From Flaccisagitta enflata (taxonomy: Eukaryota > Chaetognatha > Sagittoidea > Aphragmophora), in the NCBI GenBank assembly GCA_965153355.1, contig OZ231126.1:75702001-75766000 (forward strand): 64,000 nucleotides of DNA. The letters are read 5' to 3'. Of this stretch, positions 32,875 through 47,830 are shown piece by piece (positions within the stretch are counted from its first letter, which is position 1; the number at the start of each line of letters is the position of its first letter). Under the pieces are notes generated by a model. The model was given only the letters and a program-made list of their open reading frames with translations. It had not been told where the DNA came from and ran no database searches. Position numbers and translations under genes: made by a program.

Positions 32875-33684
32875 AAACAAACTGATGGACTGTCGACCAT
32901 AATGATCTCACACTGTTCAGAGAGAAACTTTGTAAGGACTTTTATGTTGTCTTTAATTTTGTATTTAATTTTGGGTAATTTGTTGGCGGTAATCTGCCTT
33001 AATGATCCTCAGTCGTCGCGGTGGTCTTCCTCTAGGCCTCTCACTTGTTACCCTTCCCACGGAGCTCCGCAGTCATAAAAGTCACTGGCCTTATCATCAT
33101 CTTCTTCATTTTTTTTTTTGTCTCTCTGTTTTGTGTCTTTCTATCTTTAAGCTCAATCCGCGAGCTGCTACTGGTAAGATTTCCCCCTACTGACGGACGG
33201 TCATCCCCTTTCATGCATGTGCGAGGATGCACATAGACATGGCCAAGTTATGGCCAGTATGTGACCCTCGCTGATCAAGAATATATGAAGGAACGTTTTG
33301 AATGAATGAACGAATGCATGAATGAAAGAACGACTGAATGAAAACGGAAAGTAGGACTAGGAAAGCATGTTAGGTTAGAGGAATGAAGAGAGACCAACAG
33401 ATAGACAGACCGACCGACCAACTGAAGGACCAACGGAGAGACATAACCTCTGATAGAGGTCAGGACCAGAACCCACATAAGGATGTCGGAGACAGAATAT
33501 AGATATCCCTACAAAAGCCTCAAACGGTGCACACATAGACATTTAACACTAGTTCAGGACGTCGCTTGTTGATGCTATGATTGTTGACAGGAAACAGAAG
33601 AATGGATGAAAGGATGACAGTCGGACAGATGAATGTATTATTGCATGACAATCGAACAGATGAATAGATTGGAGGTAGACATCT

Positions 33685-33860
33685 AACAAACAAGGCCTGA
33701 TACACGGCCAATACCAGTTGCGGACGGGTGGGCAGGGGCGGAAATGCGGGTTTCCCACTTTTCAACTCGATGACCCCGGACGGACCAACGGACGGACGGA
33801 CGGACGGACGGACGGACGGACAAAGCCTCTTATAATTTGCGTGTCCGCAACTAAAAAAAA
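33685..33860 (-). mobile_element. Family A element copy
   Basis: AACAAGGCCTGATACACGGC, GACGGGTGGGCAGGGGCGGA, (GGAC)n, AAAGCCTCTTATAATTTGCG, then GTCCGCAACT and an A-run. It is closely related to the 17442 copy. Confidence 0.55.
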
Positions 33861-33923
33861 AACCAGAATTATGATTGACGGTTGAGTTATGAAAAGGTCA
33901 AATACACGACTTCTGCCTGTGAA

Positions 33924-33966
<43 letters not shown>

Positions 33967-34273
33967 TAAAACAGACAGACAGACAGAGAGAAATAGATAC
34001 ACACCAACACACAGATAAAGGAGGACCAAGGTGATTATGCGGACAACAACCTCTAAGTCTATAGATATCTATGTTTGATGCTTCCTTTCAATGAACTGCC
34101 GCCAACGCCATGACCGATGACCATGGATGTCAATGAATTTCCTCATCGATCTCGACATTTACTACAGTTTTACACAAAAATGACCGGTTCTAATTTTTTT
34201 TTCCCAAGATTGATGTATTCATTGTATTGGGTGTCTTATTTTAAAAGTCAGTGTGCCGAGTACGTGAGTGTAA

Positions 34274-36318
<2,045 letters not shown>

Positions 36319-36319
36319 T

Positions 36320-36354
<35 letters not shown>

Positions 36355-36964
36355 TATGGAAGGACAGACAGTGTGAGTGGAAGGCAGGCAGATAGGGACA
36401 GACGGACGATAGTAGACAAAAGGTGATAGATAGACGATGATAGAACGACCAAAAATTGAGATGATATGAAAAGATTGGAGGAAGAAAAAAAGAAGCTCAG
36501 CAGTACCCTTTACCCCTACTTCAGTATCAAAAGCAACCATATTGTTGATTTTCTTGGAGTAGGGGTAAGCTAAGCCCTATTTTGAATGATATTTCATTGG
36601 GATTTGGGCTTCAAGCAGGGATATGGGCCTAAATTCTGGGATTTGGGTCTCAAGGTTGAACTTTCAGCTTTGAGCTTTGAGCTGGCTTTGAGCCAAGAAT
36701 ATGGACCTCAAGGCTTGGATTTGAGCCTGGAGGCATTAACTTGTGCCTCAAAACCAGAATCTGGACCTTGGGGCTGGGAATTCGGCCTTAAGACTAGGAT
36801 TTGGGCCTCAAAGTTGAGATTTGGGCTTCAAGGCCTCAAAGCGAGGGGAAGGGGGGGGGAGAGAAGGAGGAGAGGGAAAAGCATAGCATAGGTTTTGGTC
36901 CATAGATTTTGGCCCAAAGAAAGGGAGAAAGAGAAAAAATCATTCATTATTTTCTAGGTTGTGA

Positions 36965-37746
<782 letters not shown>

Positions 37747-38049
37747 TTGTGACGCATGTAAATTAGGGTTGAGTAGTAATGTTGTCCGACTTTCATGATA
37801 GAGCGCGCAACTAGATTACTTATGCCGCGAATATTTTCCACAAAATACTTTTTCCCTGAGTAAAGTCTTCTGATAGGTTTGGATAAAGTGATCCCTAAGG
37901 CACCGCTGCCCGAAAAACACTCTCAAAGTCAGGTGAAGGAGATTTATATTGCTTAGTAAATCATTTGACGTTTCGCTTTCTGTGATTCCTAATCGATCTT
38001 CATCCCTCAATCGTCTTCATTTATCCCATCCATCTTATCATCATCTTAT

Positions 38050-38490
38050 GATCATTTTTAGTCGCGTACACGCGACTCTACAACCCGCCTTGTCCGTCCG
38101 TCCGTCCGTCCGTCCATCCGTCCGTCTGTCCGTCCGTCGGTCCGTCTGTCACACTTTACTTTTTTATAATATAACATCAACTCTTAAGTCATTTTAAGTC
38201 ATTTAAAGTCATAAATAGTTATTCTGAGTCATTTTGAGTCATTCTAAGTCGTTTTGAGTCATTCTAAGTCACTTAAAGTCATTTTTGGTTATTAAGTTTT
38301 TTAGTCATTTTAAGTCCTTTTTGGTCATTTTGAGTCATTCTAAGTCATTGAAAGTCATTCTAAGTCATTCTAAGTCTGAAAGTCTCGCACGCGACTTATG
38401 GGTGTTGGCCTTGTTAGTTACGGACATGCAATTCTATAAGAGGCTTTGTCTGTCTGTTTGTCCATCGGTCCATTGGTCCGTATAGTTCGG
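38050..38490 (+). mobile_element. Family A-type element with 10-bp TAAGTCATTN array, plus adjoining partial copy
   Basis: The hairpin AGTCGCGTACACGCGACT (38059-38076) is followed by CCGCCTTGTCCGTCCG, a 'GTCATTTTAA' array at 38175-38375, and GCACGCGACTTATGGGTGTT ending GGCCTTGTT. A second, shorter copy with AATTCTATAAGAGGCTTTG follows. Confidence 0.5.
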
Positions 38491-39176
38491 CGATATGGCT
38501 AATAGATAACAATTCAATTAGGTTCAATTAATTAATTGATATTCGCGAATATAGGTTCGGTTCAGATACTGCTATAACTGACTTTCAGTTGTGGTAAAAA
38601 TCATTTACTTTTCTTTAACAAACTGATATTTTTTACATGTTGTAAAATTGCTGATCAGCCAAGAATAACAATAGTATTTAAGAAAATAAATGATGAATAT
38701 TTTTTTTTAATTTTTGATTTTTTGAATTTACATTAGTTTCATTTTTTGTATTTTTTTCATGTTTTATATCTTATATTTATTTATTTTGATTAAAGATTAA
38801 GCAAATGATGATAAAACATGACGGATGCAATCGATAACTCGGGTAATAGCTATTAACCAACCGACGGATGATACAGGGTATCCGCTCATCTATATTGGTC
38901 CGTCGATCCGTCGGAGGTCATCGAGTTGAAAAGAGGAAAAACGAGCGTTTTAGATACTTTTTATGTATATTTGAGTGTTAAGGTGTGGGTTGGGGTGCGA
39001 ATGGAGGTTGGATGCCCCTGCCCAGCCGTCCGCAATGATTGTGTCCCAGCGACACTTGTTATCTCCTCATCTTCTTCTTCATCCTCTTCATCCTCTTCAG
39101 CGTCCTCTTTTGTTTTTGTTCTTGTTCGTGTTTTCTATGTTATCTTCCTCATCTTGTTTTTCTGTTTCTTTTTCCT

Positions 39177-40160
<984 letters not shown>

Positions 40161-40600
40161 CTCTTTTTTTTTCCTCTTTTTCTTCTTTTTCTTCTGCCTC
40201 ATCTCCATCATCCATGTTCTTTCTTTTCTTCTTCTTATGATTTTTCACTTTCTTTGGCTATGAGAATTGATCACATGACCACAGGCAGACGCATAAAATG
40301 ACAGGTGTCAATTTTTATTGACTTTTTCTTCAAGGATATCGAGTCTCTCTTCTCGCAACTTGAAAAACTGATGATACACTGATGCTTTGATTTGGTCAGT
40401 TTTGCTTGATAAAAAACATTCTTTTTCTTTAGCGAGTAATCTTTTTCTCACTTTTCCTCTCAAAATTGACATTAGTTACGACCCCTTTTGTGAATTTAAC
40501 TATCCGAAAGAAGATATGCTTGAAAATTACCTCATATCATCTAGCACCTACTCACATTCTTTAATTTTCCTTTTTCATAGTCGCATTCATGCGACTCTAC

Positions 40601-40812
<212 letters not shown>

Positions 40813-41334
40813 CCCCTTTTAGGGCAGCGGCCCTGAAGGACCTTTGCTTTCAAATATGCAGAAATTTCTTCTTCTTCTCCTTCTTTTACTTCCGTCCCCC
40901 CCCCCCCCCCGCCGGTTGAATTTCAGTCTCTAGGCTAAAATCCCAGTCTTGGCGCTCCAATTCCATCTTGAGGCTCAAATCCCACCATAAGGCTCAAATC
41001 CCAACCTCCAGGCCTATAATCCAGCCTCAAGGTCCAGATTCCACCTAAAAGCCCAAATCCAAGCCTCAAGGCCCAAATACCAATCTGGAGGCTCACATGT
41101 CAGCTTCAAGGATCACCTGCCAGCCTAGAGGCTCACATCCCAGCCTTGAAGCTCATATCCCAGCCTCGAGCCTCGCATCCCAGCCTTAAGTCTCAAATCC
41201 CAGCCTTGAGGCACATATCCCAGCCTCAAGGCTCAAATCCCAGCCTCAAGGCCCAAATCCCAGTCTCAAGGCCCAAATCCCAGTCTGGAGGCTTATTTAG
41301 CAGCCTAAATGTTCAAACCCTAGCCTCAAGGCAG

Positions 41335-42165
41335 CTGGGTATCCTATGATTCTAAGAAACCTAGGATTCTGGGTTAGGAAGCTTACGTTTCTAGGTTTCC
41401 TAGCTGATTTTACAAAGGGAAAGTGAGTCTTTTCATTATAACCCAAGAAGTAGTGCTTTGATTTTTCTCCGTTCTTGGGTGATTGTCCATGACGGCACAA
41501 CATCCAGATGCCATAAAAGAATAGCATCGCCACTTTCTGTAAATAGATAAAAAGTGTGAATGAAAAAATCCTACCTACGTTTCTTAGGTTTCTAGGTTTT
41601 TTAGGAAAATGTTGCTTATGTTTCTTAGAATTCTAGATTTCCAAGGATTTACAATATCAGCAGGAATAGAAATTTTTTCTTCCTTGTACATCTGTTGCTC
41701 CTTTCATTGGTTGATTCACTTTTTTGTTAGAAAAGATTTTCATTATCGCTGACATTGTTAATCCAGGAAAACCTAGAATTCTAAGAAACCTATGCAAAAT
41801 CTTCTTAGAAAACCTAGAAACTTAAGAAACCTAGGTTAAAATTTTTCTTTCACTTTTTCCACCAACTTAGAGTAGAGTGGCGACGCTATTATTCTATGTC
41901 ATCAGGATGTCTTCCCGTTGTTAGTAACCACCCAAAAATTTGGAAAAATTGAAGGGGCGCTTTCTGGATTAAAATGAGAAATACTCAATTTCCCATTGTA
42001 AAGTTGGTTAAGAAACTTAAGGGGCTGTCGCATTGGTCGTATTATCTAGATATCATCGAGATATTCCCTATGTAACATCTCGATAATTTTCCCAATGCGA
42101 CAACCCCTTTAGAAACCTAAGCTTTCTAACCCAGATTCCTACGTTTCTTAGAATCGTAGAAAACT
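41335..42165. mobile_element. Element K inside the B5 minisatellite
   Basis: Inverted ends of about 75 bp: the left has GCAGCTGGGTATCCTATGAT and GGATTCTGGGTTAGGAAGC; the right has the complement of similar sequence, ending CTCAGCTGC. The 20-bp array resumes directly on both sides. Confidence 0.45.
42019..42110. mobile_element. Tiny fold-back element inside K
   Basis: About 90 bp with ends GGGGCTGTCGCATTGG and CCAATGCGACAACCCC. The middle is also partly self-complementary ('ATATCATCGAGATATT', 'CATCTCGATAAT'). Confidence 0.4.
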
Positions 42166-42627
42166 CAGCTGCAAGGCTCAAATCCCAGCCTCGAGGCTCA
42201 AATCTCAGCCTTGAGGCTCAAATCCCAGTCTCAAGGCTCAAATCTCAGCCTCGGGGCTCAAATCCCAGCATCGGGTATCAAATCCCAGTCTTGAGGCTCA
42301 AATCTCAGCCTCAAGGCTCAAATCCCAGCCTTGAGACTTAAATCTCAGCATTGAGGCTCAAATCCAAGTCTTGAGGCTAAAATCCCAGCCTCAGGGCTCA
42401 AATCCCAGCATTGGGGCTCAAATGACAGCCAAGCGCCTCTAAACTTACTAAGCATAGGTCCCTTTGAGACCGCTGCCCCTCCCACCATCACACATGCACT
42501 TACACTCACATAGGGGCAACAGGTTCCGCTGACCATCTAACGCTTTTGCGATTATTCTTTATACAAGCTTTGTTTGATCGATTTTGGTTTTGTCCTGATA
42601 AGAGTCAATGGTGAAAACGGACGCCTG

Positions 42628-43044
42628 TTAAGTCGATAGGGATGAATGTTGCTGGTGGGGGTGGCAACTAGTCAGTTGATAGTCTAAACGAAAAGAGAGC
42701 AAACGGACGCGGTGACGTAACACCTTGAGCAGGAAATTTGGCACAAGTCCATTAAAACATTTAATAACTGACAAAAATAAATTAAATTTGTCCAAAATAC
42801 GGCTTGAATGTGAAGATATTGTAATTGTAAATACGCAAGAGCCAAAAAACAGTAATAATGTTGGAAAATATCTACTCATTTGAAGGTCGAGTAGGGTCCA
42901 TCTGCCTCGGATTTGACAACACTCTTTGATTGAGTTAAAAAGATTGATGATGATATGTTGGTCGATTTTGTAGGTTTTGGCGTTGATTCGGTACTGCAAA
43001 GCATTGGCGGACATGGCCTGGTAGCCCTCTGCAAGGCCCTGCAT
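42628..43044 (-). pseudogene. LINE-like remnant
   Basis: The frame contains ILDKFNLFLSVIKCFNGLVP followed by NFLLKVLRHRVRLLSFR, resembling the 'IKFKIL.L.YKALNGLAP.YL..LL' stretch near the C-terminus of LINE ORF2. The upstream part (MQGLAEGYQAMSANALQYRI) is not recognised. No reverse-transcriptase catalytic motif remains. Confidence 0.35.
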
Positions 43045-44114
43045 ACACTTCTTGCTTCAGGGCAGACTAGTAGTTCTCAATAGGCCTCAAGTGTAAGTGT
43101 TTCCCTTCACCAAAATTTGCCGGTAAAAATTCACCAAAATCCAACACCGCATTTATAGTTTGAAGCCTTTTATGGCAAAGAGCTGTTGCAGGACTAAGTA
43201 ACGGCGCATGCTTATGTCCAGTAGAACTAATTAGGAGGCTATGTTTCAAATTTCAACACACTGGGCCGTCTAGAAGTATCGATTCTATGTCAATATGTTT
43301 GTGCCAAATTTCCTGCACAGGGTGTGAGTGGTTTATTGAGTCGCGTGCACGTGACTAGAAGAAACGCTTGCAGGGTTGATCGATGTTTAGTACGGAGGAA
43401 CGGACCCGCGGACGAGTTTCTAAATAAACAAGGCCAAAAATTAGTTGCTGGTGGATGGGCAGGGGCAGTTATACTGGTGGGCGTGGGCAGTACGTTGGTG
43501 GGTGGGCTCTAATGTGGCTGGGTAGTGGCCCACTAGAGGGCATATTGCTCAGATATAACTATTTCAGCTTTATCAGCTTTATCATCCTTCGGACCGTCTT
43601 AGGGACACAGCCTCTTTTAGAGTAGCCAAGGACTAAAAAAATTTTGGATTGATTTTAATCCCCGAAATCCGCACGGGGAAAAAATAGGAAATGAATCTGA
43701 AACCTGTCATTACCGATCAATGAATCGATTCGTTTTACTCAATGAGTTTTTTCCTCATTTTAACAAATCAAAGCTTGTTCGTGGGAATGATGAATCATGT
43801 CTTGTCATCACTCAAATAGGCGGAAGAGTTAGTGGTCGAATGGACGGATGGATGAACGGATGGACAGACATTAGAATCATAGGATAGGCAAGTGAATGGA
43901 TGGGCGGATGGATATTTGCCGTTTGGAAGGAAAGATGGTGGAAAAGAATGATTGACATTAGACAAATGAAAGGTAAATGCAAGGAAGGAAGGAGGGACGG
44001 ACGGACAGATGCCATTTGCAGTGATGGATCCTGGAATAGAAGGAAAGAGAAATGGAGGGCAAATGAAAGGACGGACTGATGGATGGATAGATGCCTTTGG
44101 AAGGACGGATTGTG

Positions 44115-44615
44115 AAAAACTAGTCATCCAAGGATCGCACATGGTCGGTGATACCCTATGCCCTGCTTGGAGTGATCAAGTGAAGTAGTCGAGTGAGAGC
44201 AGGGCAGCGGCCTCAAAGGGCCGATGACCTGTAGGACACAAGGGTGAATTTTGAGACGTCCTGCGGCGGATTTGTAGTCGGGATGGCAGAATTTAGTCGA
44301 TGAGAGCAGATTTGAGGTTTGGGGGACAAATTTGAGGCCTGAAGAGTTGATTTGAGCGGATTTTAGGTCTGGAGGGCTGATTGAAGGTCTTGAGGGCAGA
44401 TATGAGGTCTGGAGAGCTGATTTGATCTGTCAAGGGCTAAATTGAGGTCTGAAAGGGTTAATTTAATGGCTCAGAGGGCCAAAGTCAGGCCTGAGACTGC
44501 AGACTTGAGGCTCCAATGGCCAAGGGGGGGACGGAAGGACGGACGGACGTCTCGAAATTACCCCCTGTGTCCTACAGGGCATTGGCCCTTTGGGGCCGCT
44601 GCCGAAAAAGGAAAG
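44115..44615. mobile_element. Composite element B6
   Basis: The left is ACTAGTCATCCAAGGATCGC, GCCCTGCTTGGAGTGATC, GCAGCGGCCTCAAAGGGCCG. The inverted right arm is GGGCATTGGCCCTTTGGGGC near 44577. The centre is degenerate 'GAGGTCTGGAGAGCTGATTT'. Confidence 0.5.
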
Positions 44616-44849
44616 ATGGATGGACAGACGGAAGCCATTTGGAAGGACGGATTTTGGGAGAGAAGAATCGAAAAATGGGAGGATGGACGGAGGGACGAAT
44701 GGATGCTTTGGAAGGATAAATTCTGGGAAAGTAGGATAGACAAATGAAAAGACGGACGGACTGTTGCTCAGATGGATCATACAGAAAAGGCCATTCTCCA
44801 AGTACTATCTAGGAAATAAATATACGGACAGCTGGAGAAAAGTTAGCCT

Positions 44850-45485
44850 TTTTTGGCAGCGGCCCCAAAGGGCCGATGTCCTGTAGGACACAGGGGTGAA
44901 TTTCCTTACGTCTGTCCGTACGTACATACATCCGTCCGTCCATACGTCCCCCCCCCAAGCTCCTGAAATCTCAAATTCCCATTGAATAACATGGGAAAAT
45001 GACAAAATGCAAACATCCCATTGAATAACATGGGAAAATAACAAAATGCAAACTTCCCATTGGATAACATGGGTAAATGACAAAATACAAACTTCCCATT
45101 GAATAACATGGGTAAATGACAAAATACAAACTTCCCATTGAATAACATGGAAAGATAGCAAAAAAAAAAAAAGAAAAATGCATATATCCTGTCCGATAAC
45201 ATGGAAAATTAACAAAAAATGAAAAAAATTGCAAAATTGCAATTGGATTACATGGAAAAATGATAAAAAATGAAATTCTCATTGAATAACATAGAAAATT
45301 AATAAGGAAAAAAATATATAACTCATATTGAATATCATGGAAAATTGCCCCAAAGGCCTGAAATATGCCTTCTCAGGACGTAAGGAAATTCACCCCTGTG
45401 TCCTGCTCTCACTCCACTTCTTCAGCTGATCACTTCAAGCAGGGCATCGGGTACCGCTGACCATGTGCAATATTGGATGACTTGT
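44850..45485. mobile_element. Composite element B7 with 41-bp minisatellite
   Basis: The left arm GCAGCGGCCCCAAAGGGCCG and TGTCCTGTAGGACACAGGGG is at 44856-44897. The right side is inverted: ACCCCTGTGTCCTGCTCTCA, then GGTACCGCTGACCATGTGC. The centre (44960-45170) repeats 'CCCATTGAATAACATGGG' with about 41-bp spacing; each unit is itself palindromic. Confidence 0.5.
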
Positions 45486-46079
45486 TACTCACTGAATGGA
45501 ATATATATTGAAATAGATCAGTTTTCAGGCATTATATAGTATTCTTATCAATCAAGTGCTTCTGTATCGGGTTTTTACGGGATTGGTCTATGATTTTTCA
45601 TGGTATATCAGTGTATCCATAACTTCTGAATTAGCATCAAAAGTAATTATTGAATTAGTTTTGTTTCCTTTTGATTTAAGTTAATTCCGGAGCAATATGT
45701 ACGACTGCAGCCTTCATTTTTTTCAACGATCAAAAAATTTGTAAAAAATTTGATTTAATGAGCCCAAGCAGAACAATTTTGGTCAATCCATTAATGTTTA
45801 AGTGTTATTTCAATATAGGTTGTCCTTTGAAGATTTGAGCTGAAAACCCAGAAATCCGATTTTGGTAAAACAACAGTTTTTCTTCAAAACACTGTCATTT
45901 CAAAACGTATTGAGCTACTGATAGTGTCCTAACTTCAGGCGGTTTTTTTTTTGGAGTTGACTCATGCACAAGAAATACATTAGAGATAAGGTCCTTACCT
46001 TCCATCTTACACTTTTGGAAGGTCAAAATAAGGTCGGGGATGATTCCACCATGGAGGTCAAAGGTCAAGGGGTCACAAG

Positions 46080-46480
46080 GGGACCCCCTGTAGGGGGTCA
46101 AAATTTCAAAATGGGAATTTTTCTATTCTGAAAGCAGATTTGGATTCTCCTCAAAAAAGTAGCTGAAGAATCTACTTTTCTTTTTTTAATTTTTTTATTA
46201 TAAGTAGGTCAAAAAGGGGGTCAAAGGTCATAAAAGACCCCCAAATTGAACCTTCAAACCATTTTTTTGGTAAAAATTTCAAAATAGGAATTTTGCTATT
46301 TTGAAAGCAGATTTGAATTCTTCTTAAAAAAGTAGCTGAAGAATCTACTTTTCTTTTTTACATTTTTTTATTATTAGTGGGGCAAAATGGGGGTCAAAGG
46401 TCATAAATGACCCAAAAATCGACCCTTCAAACCATTTTTGGGAAAAAGTTTCAAAATTTGAAAAATACAATTCTGACTGC
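46080..46480. repeat. Degenerate direct repeats in the left arm of I
   Basis: Three diverged units of about 190 bp share 'GGTCAAAGGTCA', 'TTTCAAAAT', 'GAAAGCAGATTTG' and 'AAAGTAGCTGAAGAATCTAC'. They are absent from the right arm. Confidence 0.45.
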
Positions 46481-47409
46481 AGATTTGGATTCCTCTAAAA
46501 AAGAACCAAATATAAATTCTTCTTTGTTTATCTGTTAATTATAAGAAGTAGGTAAAAGATGGGATCAAAGGTTGCAAAAAAAACCTTAAATTTGCGTAGA
46601 TATTCCAAAACGAGAAATTAGGCACGAAAGCAACTGGCTAGCATTTCAAGAAAAGCAAAATGAAAAATTGGGTAAGTCCATATTAATAGGGGGGGTCATA
46701 CAGGGTTGATTTTGGAAATTCCTTATGGAACTCTGGAATCTGGGGGTTGATTGTGTGTAGAAAAGGTTAGAAAAATTTCGGGTATCTTCCTTTTGAGGAA
46801 AAATAATCCAATTTTGATCAAAAATAAAGTATCCGATAGGCGAAAATCGCAAAAATCGCGAAAATTGCAAAGGTAGAGGCCATTGGTAGTAGCCATCAGG
46901 ACACTACAAAACATTCATTTTTGGTTTAGATGATGTATTTTTGCCTTACCCTTACCATTTATGGTAGTAATAAGGCTTTCAATGCAAGATTTTTCTCATT
47001 TTAAGAACTTTACACATAATGCCGTTAAGCCAAAAATAAGCAAAAATCAAAGAAATTATAAAAATCTTTAAAAATGGATAAAATTGTTCAGCCTGTTGTG
47101 TGATAGAAAAAAATGTTCCTGATTATTCTAAAGAATGAGTATTCTTGTTATTCTAAGATTCCTTTCCCTTGCATGTTAAAAAATAACATTTTTGCAAAAA
47201 AAGGCAAAAATAAGCAAAATCAATAAAAATTACAAAAATCAGTGCTCAAGCTTCTTCCTCCAGGATCTGGCATGGGTCTTTCACCTAAGTTTTTTCTGGT
47301 TTTTTTTTTCAGAGTTTATTTGTTTTTTTTTTTTTCAAATCAATGTTTGCACCTATACAAATGTAGGTAGGGCTTTATGGTCAAACTAGAAACCAGTTCA
47401 ATGAAACGG

Positions 47410-47830
47410 CTGATTTTTGGGCAGCAGCCCTAAAGGGGATGAAGGTCTGTAGAACACAGGGGGACTTTTGTTTATTCATTTGTTCATTCGTCCTTCCATC
47501 TGTTTGTCCCCCCCAGGCCCTCTTAAGCCTGAAATCTGCCTTCTCAGGCCTTGAATATGTCTTCTCAGGCCTTGAATCTGTCTTCTCAGGCCTGGAATCG
47601 GCCCTCTCAGATTTCCGGCCTCTGAGGGCAGATTTCAGGCCTGAGAGGGCAGATTTCAGGCCTGAGAGGGCCTGGGGGGGACTGATGGATGGACAGACAA
47701 ACAACAAACAAACAAAAGTCCCCCTGTGTTCTACAGGACTTCATCCCTATCAGTGCCACTTCCTTGCTTCCTCTCATTCCGATTCACAACCATGCAAAGC
47801 AGGGCAATGGGTATCGCTGACCACATATAG
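47410..47830. mobile_element. Composite element B8
   Basis: The left arm is GGGCAGCAGCCCTAAAGGGG and CTGTAGAACACAGGGGGAC. The right arm is inverted: CCCCCTGTGTTCTACAGGAC, then AGCAGGGCAATGGGTATCGC. The centre has 'TCTTCTCAGGCCTTGAAT' repeats. It is nested in the spacer of the large inverted-repeat element at 45908-49830. Confidence 0.5.

Larger units (their letters stand above)
40820..42560. mobile_element. Composite element B5 with nested insertions
   Basis: The forward arm AGGGCAGCGGCCCTGAAGGA is near 40822. The inverted arm (TTTGAGACCGCTGCCC, then TTCCGCTGACCATCT and AACGCTTTTGCGATTATTC) is at 42450-42560. The centre is a 20-bp minisatellite, 'CTCAAATCCCAGCCTCAAGG' (40925-41335 and 42165-42425), split by another element. 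Confidence 0.45.
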
